From the NCBI GenBank assembly GCA_033977485.1, contig CM066991.1, positions 37,321,850 through 37,385,849 of the forward strand: a stretch of DNA of 64,000 bases, written 5' to 3'. Numbering within the stretch: position 1 is the first letter of the stretch; each line of letters begins with the position of its first letter. The translations under genes were made by a program, and so were the position numbers. This DNA is from Hydrangea macrophylla. Taxonomy: Eukaryota > Streptophyta > Magnoliopsida > Cornales > Hydrangeaceae. Positions 34,494 to 45,185 of this stretch are shown here, piece by piece. The notes beneath the pieces were generated by a model. It saw nothing but the letters and a program-made list of their open reading frames with translations, was not told where the DNA came from and did no database searches.

Positions 34494-34582
34494 GAACCCT
34501 CACGAGACTTCACTCGTCCGACTAGGGACACCTAGAGGTTTAAAAGGCTTGTTGTATATGCTAAATGCAATCGTGATCCATG
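34494..34582 (+). other. Conserved 3' non-coding block, copy in B
   Basis: 'gaaccctcacgagacttcac', 'ctagaggtttaaaaggcttg' and 'gctaaatgcaatcgtgatcc', in the same order as in A and G. It ends 88 bp before the LTR. Confidence 0.75.
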
Positions 34583-34656
34583 GGAAAATAGAGTAGTATT
34601 TGTAGTAGTAGTAGTTTTATTTTTCTATTCTTTTTGCTCGAGGACTAGCAAAGAGT

Positions 34657-34669
34657 AGGTTTGGGGGTG
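34657..34669 (+). other. Polypurine tract of B
   Basis: AGGTTTGGGGGTG directly before LTR start TGATCGGCGA at 34670. Confidence 0.9.
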
Positions 34670-36138
34670 TGATCGGCGACGAATAGTTGCCATTTATAGT
34701 TCTAAAAATACGCTTTGTTAGCCCATTTCATGTAGTTATTAGTTATTTTTTAATAATTATTCTAAATTTTGTAGGATTTGGAGCTTTAATTTGATAATGC
34801 ACAAAAATCCAATGATTAGTGGCTTTGGAAGTCATTCTGGGCTCAAACGGTGATTCCGGTGAAAGTTGAATGCAGTAGTAGTCTCGGAAAATTGCATTTT
34901 TGACAAAGAATACTTTAGATTTGAGAAATTTCTCTAGAGATATAAAATGTAGATCTTCGAGTTACGGACGCGTGGCTTCAAACAGCGAGTCAATCGGAGT
35001 TCCGATCAAAATGTTATCGCAATTCTACGAAAGTCGCGCAGTGCAGCGAAAAGGACCTCGCGCGAGCGACCTTTGAAAAAACCAAAAACGCGTATTTTAT
35101 TAAATTAAAGTGTCCAGCGAAGGTGGTTTGTGCATATGACGTCCAGAAACGTAAATATAGCTGTTTTAGTGCGATTTGGCTTAGGAAAGCTTCCTAAATC
35201 CTTCCAAACTCTATATAAATCCTATTCTAAATCAATTTTGTGGTTACACATCATTACACAACATTAGATACAGCCATATACAACAAAAAATTCAGCCATT
35301 GAAGAGAGGAAAGCATGGAGAAGAAGAAGAAGACCAAGGATTCCCATGGCCTCCTCCATCAACCTCTTGCCGTTCATCAATTCTATGGACAACTAAACTC
35401 TAGATCTAGGGTTTCAATGAAACCCTAGCCAAGTAATAGGGTGTATTCTATGCTTTTCTTTTAGATTTATTATGTATGGATGATGATTACATGTTTAGAG
35501 GATTTTTATAAATAAATCGTACTTTTATTGATTAAATCATTACTTTCAAAGTTTATTCTTGTCTTAGATCTATTTTGACTGTGATGTGCTCAATGATGTA
35601 TATTTGCTGTGCTTGTATGGATTGTTTACATGTAATGGTGCTTAAATTGAATTGTGCTACCAAGTATCCAAATAGTTCATGCCTAGATTAGATGGATTAT
35701 ACCACAACCCTAGTTTAGTGTGGGATAATTCGTGCTAACCGAAGATGGATTATGTTGGTGCTTGAACTATAGTTATTTTCTTGACGGAGGAATTGGGCTT
35801 GTAGCTACAATTCCCCATTATCATCTAACTTAATAATCTAATTGAATGCATAAATATTCCTATTATGAAGCTAGTGGTGGATTTGTAATCCTAGGTTCCT
35901 TTAAACATATTTATAAAAACATTTTTAAATCGCTTTCATAATTTAGATTAAATTTCATTAGTTTCATTAATTTAATTAAAATTCAAATCAAAATCTCGTT
36001 TTCATAATTAATTAGATTTAGGTTTTAAAATTAAGAGTCGTAGTAATTCAATCTCTGTGGGTTCGACCTTTACTTTCACTACTACAAATCCTTAGAAAAG
36101 TAAAGTACACTTTTTATATCTTGATTCTGACAAGATCA
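34670..36138 (+). repeat. 3' LTR of B (1469 bp)
   Basis: Starts TGATCGGCGA, ends CAAGATCA. Followed by target duplication CTGAC at 36139-36143. TATA box 35212-35219. Confidence 0.95.
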
Positions 36139-37163
36139 CTGACCCTCAGCCGCTGGCGTCCCTGGGTCCTCATCTTCCTCCTCAATTACAACTGTATCCT
36201 GACCCTCCGCCTTTGGCGTCCCGGGGTCCTCATCCTCCTACTCTGACGTCTCTTCTCCTCTCTTTCTCTTCTTCCTCTTACTACTCTCTTTTACTTTCCC
36301 TTTTTCTTTTGACAATTTTTTAAATTGTGCTGCTGATCGTCTCGCAGCAGATTCACAAAAAATCCCAATTTTTGACTTCTGCAATGCCTCTCATGCTGGT
36401 ACCTCCAATCCTGCATCCTCACACACTCTATGGATTACCCAAGCACCTTTAAGGTGCTGGGCCTTATAGGATGTCGTGTGGGCTCAATGAAGAACTCGAT
36501 GAAGAGCCGGGCAAGGCAAATGGGTAAACCTGTCCTAATGGCATAAAGAACTCGTGTATACCACCCAGCAAAGTCTAACTTATAGGTAGTAGGGAGGATA
36601 TAGCTGCAAAGAGCTAAGTGGAGAAGGTGGTAGTCCATAGTCAGATCATGATCATCAAATACTGGAATCCCCGTATACTTCTTGATTTTTCCGCCAGAAA
36701 TTTCTATGGCAATGACATCAAAGGATGGGAATGGTCGATCAGCATGGATAGGATACAGGTGATCTGTAACCTCAGCAATACCCAGGGCTCTGGCTACAGT
36801 CGAAGGGCTAAACTCGATCTGGCGTTCCTGAACGCAAGAAAAGTATGTGTATAGAACGTTCGGCGCCTTAACCATGCTCGCACAAGCCGATCGAATCCAA
36901 GAAGCATAGACCTTCTTATGAACTGTGAGGATGGGGAGCCAGCTTGGAAATTCGCGCAATCGCGTGAGGTAAAATGGTGTCTTATCATGACTCCAGAGAT
37001 TTTCAAACTGTCGCTCAGCCATAACTTCTCTAGTTCTGAAATACTTGGTAAACCATATATTTTCCTTGTCATTCCTAAACCCATGAGCGAGCGGTGGATC
37101 AGGAATTTCAAGAGAAGTTGATTTTTCGGGGTGGGGTCCACTACATTTTGGCTTGGGAGCCAT
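36139..37163 (-). pseudogene. 3' ORF of element A, N-terminal part
   Basis: Starts at ATG 37163 (MAPKPKC...), chosen over the upstream ATG 37184 because a splice-acceptor-like 'tttttcag' sits between them. The open stretch of ~243 codons to 36435 holds a globular domain with 'WFTKYFRTREVMAERQFENL', 'FVxER..' like 'FSPSTVARALGI' and 'IRTGLPICLARLFIEFF'. I recognise it as the 'putative plant transposon protein' type found in the 3' part of Athila-like elements (from memory). A frameshift before 36435 moves the frame. The next frame encodes a Lys-rich stretch and two copies of an 'EDEDPGTP.AEGQ' repeat, just before the B insertion. Function unknown. Confidence 0.7.
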
Positions 37164-37233
37164 GGAACTGAAAAATAGAAGCAAAACAGAGAGTTAAAAT
37201 TAGAAAAGAATGACTCTGCTTCTCTATTTATGC

Positions 37234-37313
37234 CAATCGATAGACATAAATTGTCAATCGATTGAAGATGAATTCCAATCGATTGGGCCCTAATGTCAAT
37301 CGATTGACATCAG
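37234..37313. repeat. CAATCGATTG cluster upstream of the A 3' ORF
   Basis: Three perfect palindromes and one mutated copy within 80 bp, ending about 70 bp upstream of ATG 37163 on the minus strand. The same word is clustered upstream of the A LTR TATA box. Confidence 0.85.
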
Positions 37314-37336
37314 CGATTTAAGGTGGCTGCCCACAA

Positions 37337-40249
37337 CAAGGATATCGCATTTTTCTTATCCACAGCTTTTCTTTTAAGGTTCTTTTTCAAATTCAAAACA
37401 AATGAGCCGCCACTTAATTTTTAAAAGGAGAATTAAGAAACCATTAAAAGCAAACTGATCTTTTAGAAACCAGAGATTAACTAGGTCCGGGGATTATGGA
37501 ATGAGAGAGGAAGGAGCCTGTCGGACTAAAACACCCTCTCTCATCCTATCTTGTGATAGGCCTCTACTCAACATCCTTTTAATCAAATTTATTAATCTAA
37601 GCATGCCCTAAACTAATACATATATACGTATACATCACAAAAACATGTCCAAAGGGTGTAAAATTGCTAATGGCCAAAATATCATTCATAAATCACATAT
37701 TTCAAGTAACAAGCAATATGATATGCAATAAGGAACAAGAGAACTTACCCGGGATCCAGCAGCGATATTTAAACGTGCGATGCATACAAACAAAAGAAAA
37801 TCCTAAGAAAAAATTTCTAATCATATATACATATAAGGCAAGCTCCTAATTCTAAGGTGTCGCACATGAGGTTAAAAAATCAATAAAATCAAGGAATGAA
37901 ATAAACTAGAAGGGAGATGAGAAATTGTACCTCAAATGCGCTACAAAACAAAGATTAGTCCACATGCTTCACATAATAATATGATGTCAAATAATCAATC
38001 CTAATTCCCTAGCTTAGATCTAACAAGCATGAAATCCAAATTTATTCAATACCTATTTCTAATCATGGGCATTAGATGAACATGGATGAGTGAATGTGAA
38101 CAAGAATGAAACATGGATTTATTCACTAATTTGGATCACTTAACCTCCGGATTTAAGCTAAATTATCATTATTCAAAACATGATTTGAATCTCAAGACAT
38201 TAGGGAACCATTCGAGTTGAAATAAATAAGATTAGACAAAACAGTGGCAGTTTTTTATGAATTGCAGAGAGCAGACTAGATGTTCAAAAATAGGAATAAA
38301 ATACTTCCAATGGTTGGATCTTAATGATATTTGGATATGTTATGCCTCTGTGAGTCCAGTTTCTAACCCAAAAACGAAATCAAGGTTTGAACGGTTAGAT
38401 CTCCGGGAATATGGAAAACACTAGACATCACTCAGCATTCTACAACCTTCTGTCCAGAGATCTTGTATCATTTTTTAAAACTAGCAAACAAATCCGAATT
38501 GCTTCATGCTTTTTAGGGAACCTTCATAACACATTAAGGTTCTTATAAACAATTATTAGAGGTCATGAAAACTTGGTTAGAGCTCTGATCTATCAATTTT
38601 AAAACCGGTTTGCTGTTCTGAAACTATTCTAAAATTCTGGACAGATTATTGTTACTTCACAAAACTCATGGCCAAACCATTCTAAACACGAAACAATCTA
38701 AAAACAAAAATTGCAGTGGTAGAACATTGTGTTATTGACACTTTCCCGTTGGTTTCACTTGATTTCAACAGTTAGATTTCGAACTAAAAATCTTTGATCA
38801 AAAACAGTTTGTGAACTCACTGTTTTCATTTGTCAAGTTCAACTTTTATTTGGTAACCCCAACTATTAAACCATGAAGTTGGGTTAAACCAAACCACTTC
38901 TCCTATCATTTGATGGCCATTGGAGACTAAAACTTTTATTTTTCATAGATTTCAAGTGAAGTATGGATGGACTTCATGGAATCTACAAGATAAGGAATCT
39001 AAACCATGGAGATGGGCTTAGACTCAAAACTACATTCTCCTACCATTTGATGGTCATTGGAGATGGAGACATGACCACTACTCATGGGTCTCAAAAGAAT
39101 ATAGAAAGGATTCCCCAAGACATCAAGTTTAGAGGACCCAAATCATTAGTATGGACTTGGATCCATCTATTAAGTGGTGATCAACTTTGACTCCCATGGG
39201 AAGCATAAGCCTACATGGGATTCAAAAGATCATGTTCAAGAGATTTCAAAAGAGACATTGAGAATCTCTAAGAGTCTCAAGAAAGAAGTATGATTAGCAA
39301 AAGTAATAAAACAAAAGAAAACAAAGTAGTTTGAGGATTAATGATTTAAAAGAGAAAGAATGTAAATAAATGACTTATGGTTTAGAGGATCACCTCCAAA
39401 CTATCCTCAAAGTTTTCTTTTCTTTGAAGATCTTCCAAGCTCTTCGAGTTCTCTCAACTCTCTTTTTTTCTCTCAAAAATGTTGGTGGAGTGATGGATGT
39501 TGTATGTAGTGGGTAGCTCTTGTTGTATATATCTCCTCCTTCAAGGAAGATCCCTTCTTTTTATAGGCAAAATTACCAGGCATTTTTGGTGAATTTCGGA
39601 GCAAAAAATAGGTGTAATTCTCTCATTTGGTAGTACAATGTGTACTTTCTGAATTTAGACAGACTGCTACTCAGGGCGGCAGTCAAGAAACTGTCGCGGC
39701 ATTCTGTGAGTGCCGCCGCAGCAGTCCATGAGTGTCGTGCCCGCACTACGTGACTGCCGTGCGGCACTCATCAAATGCCATGGTAATTAATTGATTGTCG
39801 CATTTTTGCCAGTCTTACTTTATCAGTTTTTTGTTCTTATCTGCATACACATACGTATTGCACTGCAAAATATGGACTTTAAAAGATAACGGCAGTCAGA
39901 AAATGTTGGCGGCATTTGGTGAATGCCGGGCCGGCATTCACTGACTGCCGTGCGGCATTCAATGAATGCCGCGGTATCTGCCGTGTGCCGCTTTTGTTGA
40001 GCTTTTCCTTTTTCGACTCTTCCTTTTTCTCAAAGCAATTTATTCTTAAAGATCTTTTCCGAAAATTGTGTTTCATACCTGAATTCTCTTAAATACCTGG
40101 TATTTTCTCTTTTCTGTGAAATTTTACCGCGTTTTAGAGAACTTTCTGAAGAGCTTGGAATACTTCGAATCTTCTGGTCCTTGTTATCATCGGATACGGA
40201 GGCGATACTCTCCTAAATTCGACGGTTAGTCAAAATTGGGGTATCTACA
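37337..40249 (-). repeat. 3' LTR of C (2913 bp)
   Basis: On the minus strand begins TGTAGATACC at 40249. Collinear with 54710-57624 over the whole length. TATA box (minus strand) at 39558-39566, with GC-palindrome clusters at 39660-39780 and 39890-40000 upstream of it. Confidence 0.95.
39660..40000. repeat. GC-palindrome clusters upstream of TATA, C 3' LTR
   Basis: Two clusters (39660-39780 and 39890-40000) of GCGGCATTC.GTGAATGCCG-like and GACTGCCGTGCGGCA-like words. They lie 100-440 bp upstream of the minus-strand TATA box at 39566. The other C LTR repeats the layout at 57045-57370. Confidence 0.85.
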
Positions 40250-40263
40250 GTTTGCCCCTCTTT
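40250..40263 (-). other. Polypurine tract of C
   Basis: Minus strand AAAGAGGGGCAAAC directly before the 3' LTR start TGTAGATACC. Confidence 0.85.
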
Positions 40264-40421
40264 GACAGAGCTTGTGGGGCAACACATCCCATAAGTGAAT
40301 GTCAAAGCCTGTGTGAAGACAAGCCTTTGACTAGACTGTCGAATTTAGGTAAAAAAATAAAAACAAAATGCGTTGCAAAAATCGGCTGTACGAACGGTTC
40401 ATGCTGGTCGTGCTCGATGGC

Positions 40422-40468
40422 GAGTTGCCTACGTATCCCATCGGGAATCAGACCAAAGCGTAGTTCAA
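40422..40468 (-). other. Conserved ~46-nt block near 3' LTR of C
   Basis: Plus strand 'gttgcctacgtatccc', 'cgggaatcag' and 'gcgtagttc'. Also present at 46846-46891 just after integrase, and at 62557-62603 in element D. Confidence 0.75.
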
Positions 40469-40706
40469 ACATGGGGGCCGAACACACACAAACGCAAATA
40501 GTCACACGGATGAATGCACCTATCCAATCGTGATGCAAAAGCCATGCCACAGTTCTTTCTGAATTGAACCGGTTGTACAAATGTCATCCTCATCATGTCT
40601 CCCTTACGCATTTTGTGTGACGTGTTAGTTAAAGAAGATCACCTAATTCAGTGACCGATGCGAAGATCTCTTACAGGGGTCATGATTTTTTGATTTGATC
40701 GTGGGG

Positions 40707-41215
40707 GAGAATATAAGTCTGTTATATTCCAAAAACGGGGGTTAACGCAAATCTGTTGCGAGAACCAAGAATATAAGTCTGTTATATTCCCAAAATGGGG
40801 GTTAACGCAAATCTGTTGCGAGAACCGAGAATATAAGTCTGTTATATTCCCAAGACGGGGGTTAACACAAATCTGTTGCGAGAATTGAGAATATAAGTCT
40901 GCTATATTCCAAAACGGGGGTTAATGCAAATCTGTTGCGAGAACCGAGAATATAAGTCTGTTATATTCCCAAAAACGGGGGTTAACGCAAATCTGTTGCG
41001 AGAACCGAGAATATAAGTCTGTTATATCCCAAAAACGAGGGTTAACGCAAATCTGTTGCAAGAACCGAGAATATAAGTCTGTTATATTCCCAAAAACGGG
41101 GGTTAACGCAAATCTGTTGAGAAAACTGAGAATATAAGTCTGTTATATCCCAAAAACGGGGGTTAACGCAAATCTGTTGCGAGAACCGAGAATATAAGTC
41201 TGTTATATTCCCAAA
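40707..41215. repeat. 60-bp tandem repeat, about 8.5 copies, in C 3' region
   Basis: 'gaatataagtctgttatatt' recurs at about 40709, 40769, 40829, 40889, 40948, 41009, 41068, 41129 and 41189. Each unit also contains 'gttaacgcaaatctgttgcg'. One diverged copy of the unit exists at 63466-63530 in D. Confidence 0.95.
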
Positions 41216-41240
41216 TGTCTTTTCAATTTTCAAAAATCAG

Positions 41241-41412
41241 GGCCCATGGGTTCAAATATTTTCACTTTTCAGAGTTGGGAGGCCCACAGGCTCAAATATT
41301 TTCACTTTTCAGAATTGGGAGGCCCACAGGCTCAAATATTTTCACTTTTCAGAATTGGGAGGCCCACGGGCTCAAATATTTTTACTTTTCAGAATTGGGA
41401 GGCCCACGGGCT
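41241..41412. repeat. 40-bp tandem repeat, four copies
   Basis: The unit starting 'ggcccacaggctcaaatatt' repeats at 41241, 41281, 41321 and 41361 with a partial fifth copy. The open frames here are artefacts of the repeat. Confidence 0.95.
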
Positions 41413-41569
41413 AATGTATTCTCTTAAATTTCAAAATTTGTAGTCAATGTGTACCTAAAAACGACCATGAGGGCCAAAAGTGCAATGAGGGCAATTTTTG
41501 GGGGCCTCAAATTCAATTTTCGGGACTTGGTTTGAATTTTTGGGGGGAAAATGAGTATCCTTGAACCGC

Positions 41570-41730
41570 CTTAACCGCGGCACACGCGGATTGTTGCGGC
41601 AGTCCGTGACTGCCGCGCGGCACTCTCGTAGTGCCGTTGCGGCATTCAGTGAGTGCCGCCTGGCAGTTAACTGACTGCCGCGCACGGAAAACCGAGTGCC
41701 GCGTCTGAGCGGCAGTGGCTTAAACCGCCG
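41570..41730. repeat. GC-palindrome cluster upstream of the antisense PMD gene
   Basis: Seven or so words such as 'gcggcagtccgtgactgccgc', 'cggcattcagtgagtgccgc' and 'ggcagttaactgactgccgc', about 215-375 bp upstream of ATG 41945. They are the same words as in the C LTRs. Confidence 0.85.
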
Positions 41731-41944
41731 GGTTCATTACATTTCTCTCATTCTCTCAACCTCCTTTCTATCGAAATCTCTCTGGAGAAAAATTTTCTCT
41801 TTTTCTTTTCTTGCTTAGATTGATCTACCAGAGTTTATAGGTTAGTTCTACTCGATCAATACTTGCTTAATCTCTTTTATTTCACTATTTTCCTGCGTTT
41901 TTCATGAATTTAACGCCTGAATTTCTCTATTCCTTTGACAGATT

Positions 41945-44556
41945 ATGGCGAGCGGGTCACGGGGGAAGAAGAAGGCCAAATACACGGCCACTCATCATCC
42001 GGACGCCGCACTCTTACTGAGGGACCCCGATGAGCACTTATCGGTCCGCGTGTTTAGGCGCGAGGTAAACGCTCACCTCTCTCTTTTCAATTTTTCTTTT
42101 CTTTTTTTTTAGAACGTATTGTGAATCACGACTTTGAATGTCTCATTTCAAAAAAATGTGAATGCCATGCTTGCAGCGTTTTTTTTTTCGTGTACTCTAT
42201 TCGCACTTCATTTTACTTTCCTCGAACTCCGTGAATAACATGCTAGATGAATCAATCAATTTATTATTCTCCTTCACTGAAACTCGCAAATTTTCTGGAG
42301 CGTTCCAAACGCCTTTTATTATCCAAAATCGATTCTCGACCGCTTGCGACTCAAATTACCCCTCTTTATGATTTTCACGGACTTCACTTTTTAAAACTGT
42401 GCTTAAATTTCTTTTGCACATTCGCATGTACTCCTGAAAACAAGTCTCTTTTTTCAGATTTCATTATTATTATTATTATTATTTTTTTATTTTATTTCTT
42501 TCCTTTAGCTACCATTTGTTTATTTACCCTTTCTTTTATCCAATTACTAATATCAAAATTTGTGATTCTTTCTTGCAGCTGCAGCCCAAAGTGCTGAAGA
42601 GGCATGGCAGCCTTGCCCATGGTTACGAGTGGTATACGCAGTTGAGTGAGACGGTGAGGGCCCTGGTAGACGTGGCCGGGTTTGGAGACTTCGTCAAACT
42701 TTTGACGAAGAGCTCCAACGACTTGCGGCAGATTCACGCGCTGGCCGAGCGATGGTGGGATACGACGAGCACTTTTCATTTCTTGTTCGGCGAGATGACG
42801 ATGATGCCCTTGGATTTCTCGATGATCACCAGGATCGCCTTTGGCGGAGAGCGATTGCGGTACCTGCTGGACCAGGAGTGGGACCAGGTGGAGCCCTTGT
42901 TGGGGGTGGTCCCGGATGAGGCTTTGGTCACGGCACGATGGTTCATGGACACGTTCCGGGGCAAACCAGACTTTATAGATGAGCAGATGGCCAGAGGTTT
43001 TCTGATGTACATGCTGGGGTGCTCTTTGTTGAGCACCAAGGGTGATCGGATCGCTGTGTCCCTGGTGGCGTCCCTGGAGCGCCTGGACCGGGTTGAGGAG
43101 TATGATTGGGCTGGTGCAGGGTTATCTATCGTGTACAGGCATAGAGTGACATCTCCCGGGACAGGCCGGCCTCCACCAGTGGCTATTGGAGAGCGTGGGA
43201 GGTATGCCCTTTTCTATATTTCATTACTTATTGCGTCTTTCATAAATTTATTTGAACTGTGAGATTAACCCCCCCCCCCCTTTTGTTTGATTATCGCAGA
43301 TCTGGTCTCACGAGTATCGTCGTATGATGTCCCCCGAGACGCGTGAGGCGGACGCCCTTATCATGCCCCAGGGGCTGAAATGGGCGAAGGATAGAGTCGG
43401 GCAGAAGACCGGGGCCCACGATTTTGTTTCGTTCAGGAACTTCCTGACGAACCTACGGGAGGAGCATGTACACTGGCAGCCGTGGCTTATGGCGCTCGCC
43501 GAGGCTCGTGTGGAGATTAGAGGGTCGGCTGGATATGACCCGATGAGGCGACTTCTTGACGGGCCTGAGGGCCAGGCGTGGTACTTGGGAGAGAGGGTGA
43601 CTAGGCAGTCACTGGCGGCCCCCGGATTCTTCGTGCCATTCCCTCCTCCTGTCTCTATGAGGGCCACAGACACGCTTCAGGGCAGCGAGCTTACGGTTGC
43701 TCTGCTGGCTTTGAGCATTCATGACTTTGTGGACCCCCCCGACGGATACCCAGCGTTCCGCGCTGCCAGGATGATGCCGAACTTCCCTCTGATAGAAGTG
43801 ACTCGGGTGAGTAAGATTCTTTCAACCTTTTTATGAATTATCTTTCATTCTTTATTCATGTTTTATTACTTTTGTTTGCAGCCTGTTCCTGCTGCGGTCG
43901 GCCTCCTGCCTTACCCGAGTGGGACTGGACCATGTCGACCGTCTCATTTGGTGAGCCCCACGTGACGACGATCCCCCGGCTATCACGGGGCGCCCCCACT
44001 ATTCTTATCCATTATGACGTCGTCCCGCGTGCCTACACGGAGGAGAGTTTGGCGTATGCCCACAGCGTGCGACAGTGGGTCCTTGGGCGAGAATGGATGG
44101 TAAGGGACTTCTCCCCGCCTTTCATTTTGACTTTGATTGCTTCTTCTTTATTCTTGATTCTTGTTTTTCAGGCTGAGGGGGCTCGAGTGACCGCTGCGAC
44201 CCAGTTGAGAGCCCAGGTATGATCTTTGCACCCTTTTATTCTTAGTATTTCATTTGCCTTTTCAACACTTCCTGGACTTATCCCCTTTTTTATTTCAGAT
44301 GGAGGAGAACAGGATCCTGTCCCAGTAGGTGGGGCAGCTCCAGCAGAGGCTCCAGCAGTTTGGCATCCCTCTCAGCGATGCCCCCGGAGGTAGCGGTGCT
44401 GGGCGTGGCGGAGGCGGCGGCGAGGGCACTAGCGGTGGCAGAGGCCGAGGCAGTGGACATGGAGAGAGTGGTGGAGGCAGCGGGACCGAGTCAGAGGAGG
44501 AGCCTCTTAGGCGCACGACTCGTCAGACTCGCGGCCGGGGTCGGGGTCGGAGCTGA
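41945..44556 (+). pseudogene. Antisense plant-mobile-domain gene in C, six exons
   Basis: Opposite to C's gag-pol. GT-AG reading gives exons 41945-42064, 42579-43201, 43300-43806, 43882-44099, 44172-44216 and 44299-44556. Exon 1 encodes a basic start (MASGSRGKKKAK). Exons 2-3 encode the plant mobile domain (PF10536), seen in 'IHALAERWWDTTSTFHFLFG' with 'MTMMPLDFSMITRI' and 'RFMDTFRG..ARGFLMYMLG' like features. Exon 6 is Gly/Arg-rich and ends 'RGRGRGRS'. Junctions 2-3 and 3-4 are out of phase and exon 6 has an in-frame TAG at 44326-44328, so this copy is probably dead. PMD proteins are known both in transposons and as host silencing factors. The role in the element is unknown. Confidence 0.75.
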
Positions 44557-44964
44557 TCCTGCTTTTATCATTTTTTGTTTTTGAGCGAATTTATACTTTA
44601 TTTTGGTGGATGACTGTATATATACACATATGCTTTATTTTTGATGGCTGCTCCCTGATAGTTGGTAGGATAGGCATTCCTAATACTTTTATTATTACAT
44701 TATTGCTTTTCACCGTATGTATGACCATAGCTTGGTCCAATTCTTGCCGTATGTGGGATCATGGCTTGATCCCGTCTTTATTTTTATCTTTGAATGCTCT
44801 TATTTCTTTTATCTTTTGGAATGTACAAATAAATGAAATGAATGAATGAATGAATGTGTTTGTACGTGCTGCATGATGCACATGTTTTATTGCTTCTCAT
44901 TTAGTTTTCTGTTTGCAGGTGGGCTGATCATGTTACAAACAAATCTTGGCCAATGAAAAACTCA
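44557..44964. other. Spacer after the antisense PMD gene
   Basis: AT-rich 400 bp with a 'gaatgaatgaatgaatg' run at about 44840-44857, probably the 3' untranslated region of the antisense gene. A polyadenylation-like AAATAAATG lies near 44828. Confidence 0.4.
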
Positions 44965-45100
44965 GAACGGCACTCGGTTAGGTCTCCGCGGCACTCAGTG
45001 AGAGCAGCGACGGCAGTCAATAAGTGCCGCAACGGCATTCACTGACTGCCGCGCGGCACTTCATCGAGTTCCGCCGCACTTTATCGAGTGTCGCGGGTAG
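44965..45100. repeat. GC-palindrome cluster upstream of second antisense gene
   Basis: Words such as 'cggcattcactgactgccgc' and 'gcgcggcacttcatcgagt', ending about 85 bp before ATG 45186. A TATA-like 'ctatttatatcc' lies at 45119-45130, between the cluster and the ATG. Confidence 0.85.
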
Positions 45101-45185
45101 GTAGACAGCCTTATTCTTCTATTTATATCCCTTCTTTCTCAAAATTCCGCAAAACACTTCTCATTTCTTCTCATTTCCTCTCCAA

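Larger units (their letters stand above)
31959..34656 (+). other. 3' non-coding region of B
   Basis: 2.7 kb where pol would be expected. It contains CG-rich words (32255-32510), the Athila-style 'cattggggacaatg' at about 32889-32903 followed by a polypurine tract copy (32911-32925), A-rich purine stretches (33715-33785) and the shared block (34494-34582). No credible ORF on either strand. Confidence 0.7.
27501..36138 (+). mobile_element. Complete non-autonomous Athila-like element (B), gag-protease only
   Basis: Flanked by 5-bp CTGAC duplications and two LTRs of 1481 and 1469 bp that look ~96-97% alike by eye. Inside are a PBS, gag, protease and a 2.7-kb 3' non-coding region, but no RT, RNase H or integrase remnant at all. 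Total length 8638 bp. It is inserted in the 3' ORF of element A in opposite orientation. The layout resembles plant terminal-repeat elements that keep only gag-side genes and depend on another element for RT and integrase. Confidence 0.95.
23345..37336 (-). mobile_element. 3' half of an Athila-like element (A), interrupted by B
   Basis: Minus-strand order from right to left: palindrome cluster (37234-37313), a 3' ORF (from 37163, split by B at 27501-36138), AT-rich 3' non-coding region, conserved block, and LTR (24947 to 23345). gag and pol of A are not present. The LTR start TGATGAGAGCTG and the preceding 'agcaaagcgctagttggtggtc' are Athila-like. At 37336/37337 it meets the LTR of C. Confidence 0.8.

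Noticed and set aside
37664..39190. Short ORFs duplicated at 37664/55037 and 38963/56337
   Set aside because: Both copies lie in the C LTRs. Duplication reflects LTR identity, not coding selection.
40707..41412. CRISPR-like array
   Set aside because: The repeats are head-to-tail with no unique spacers, in plant retroelement DNA.
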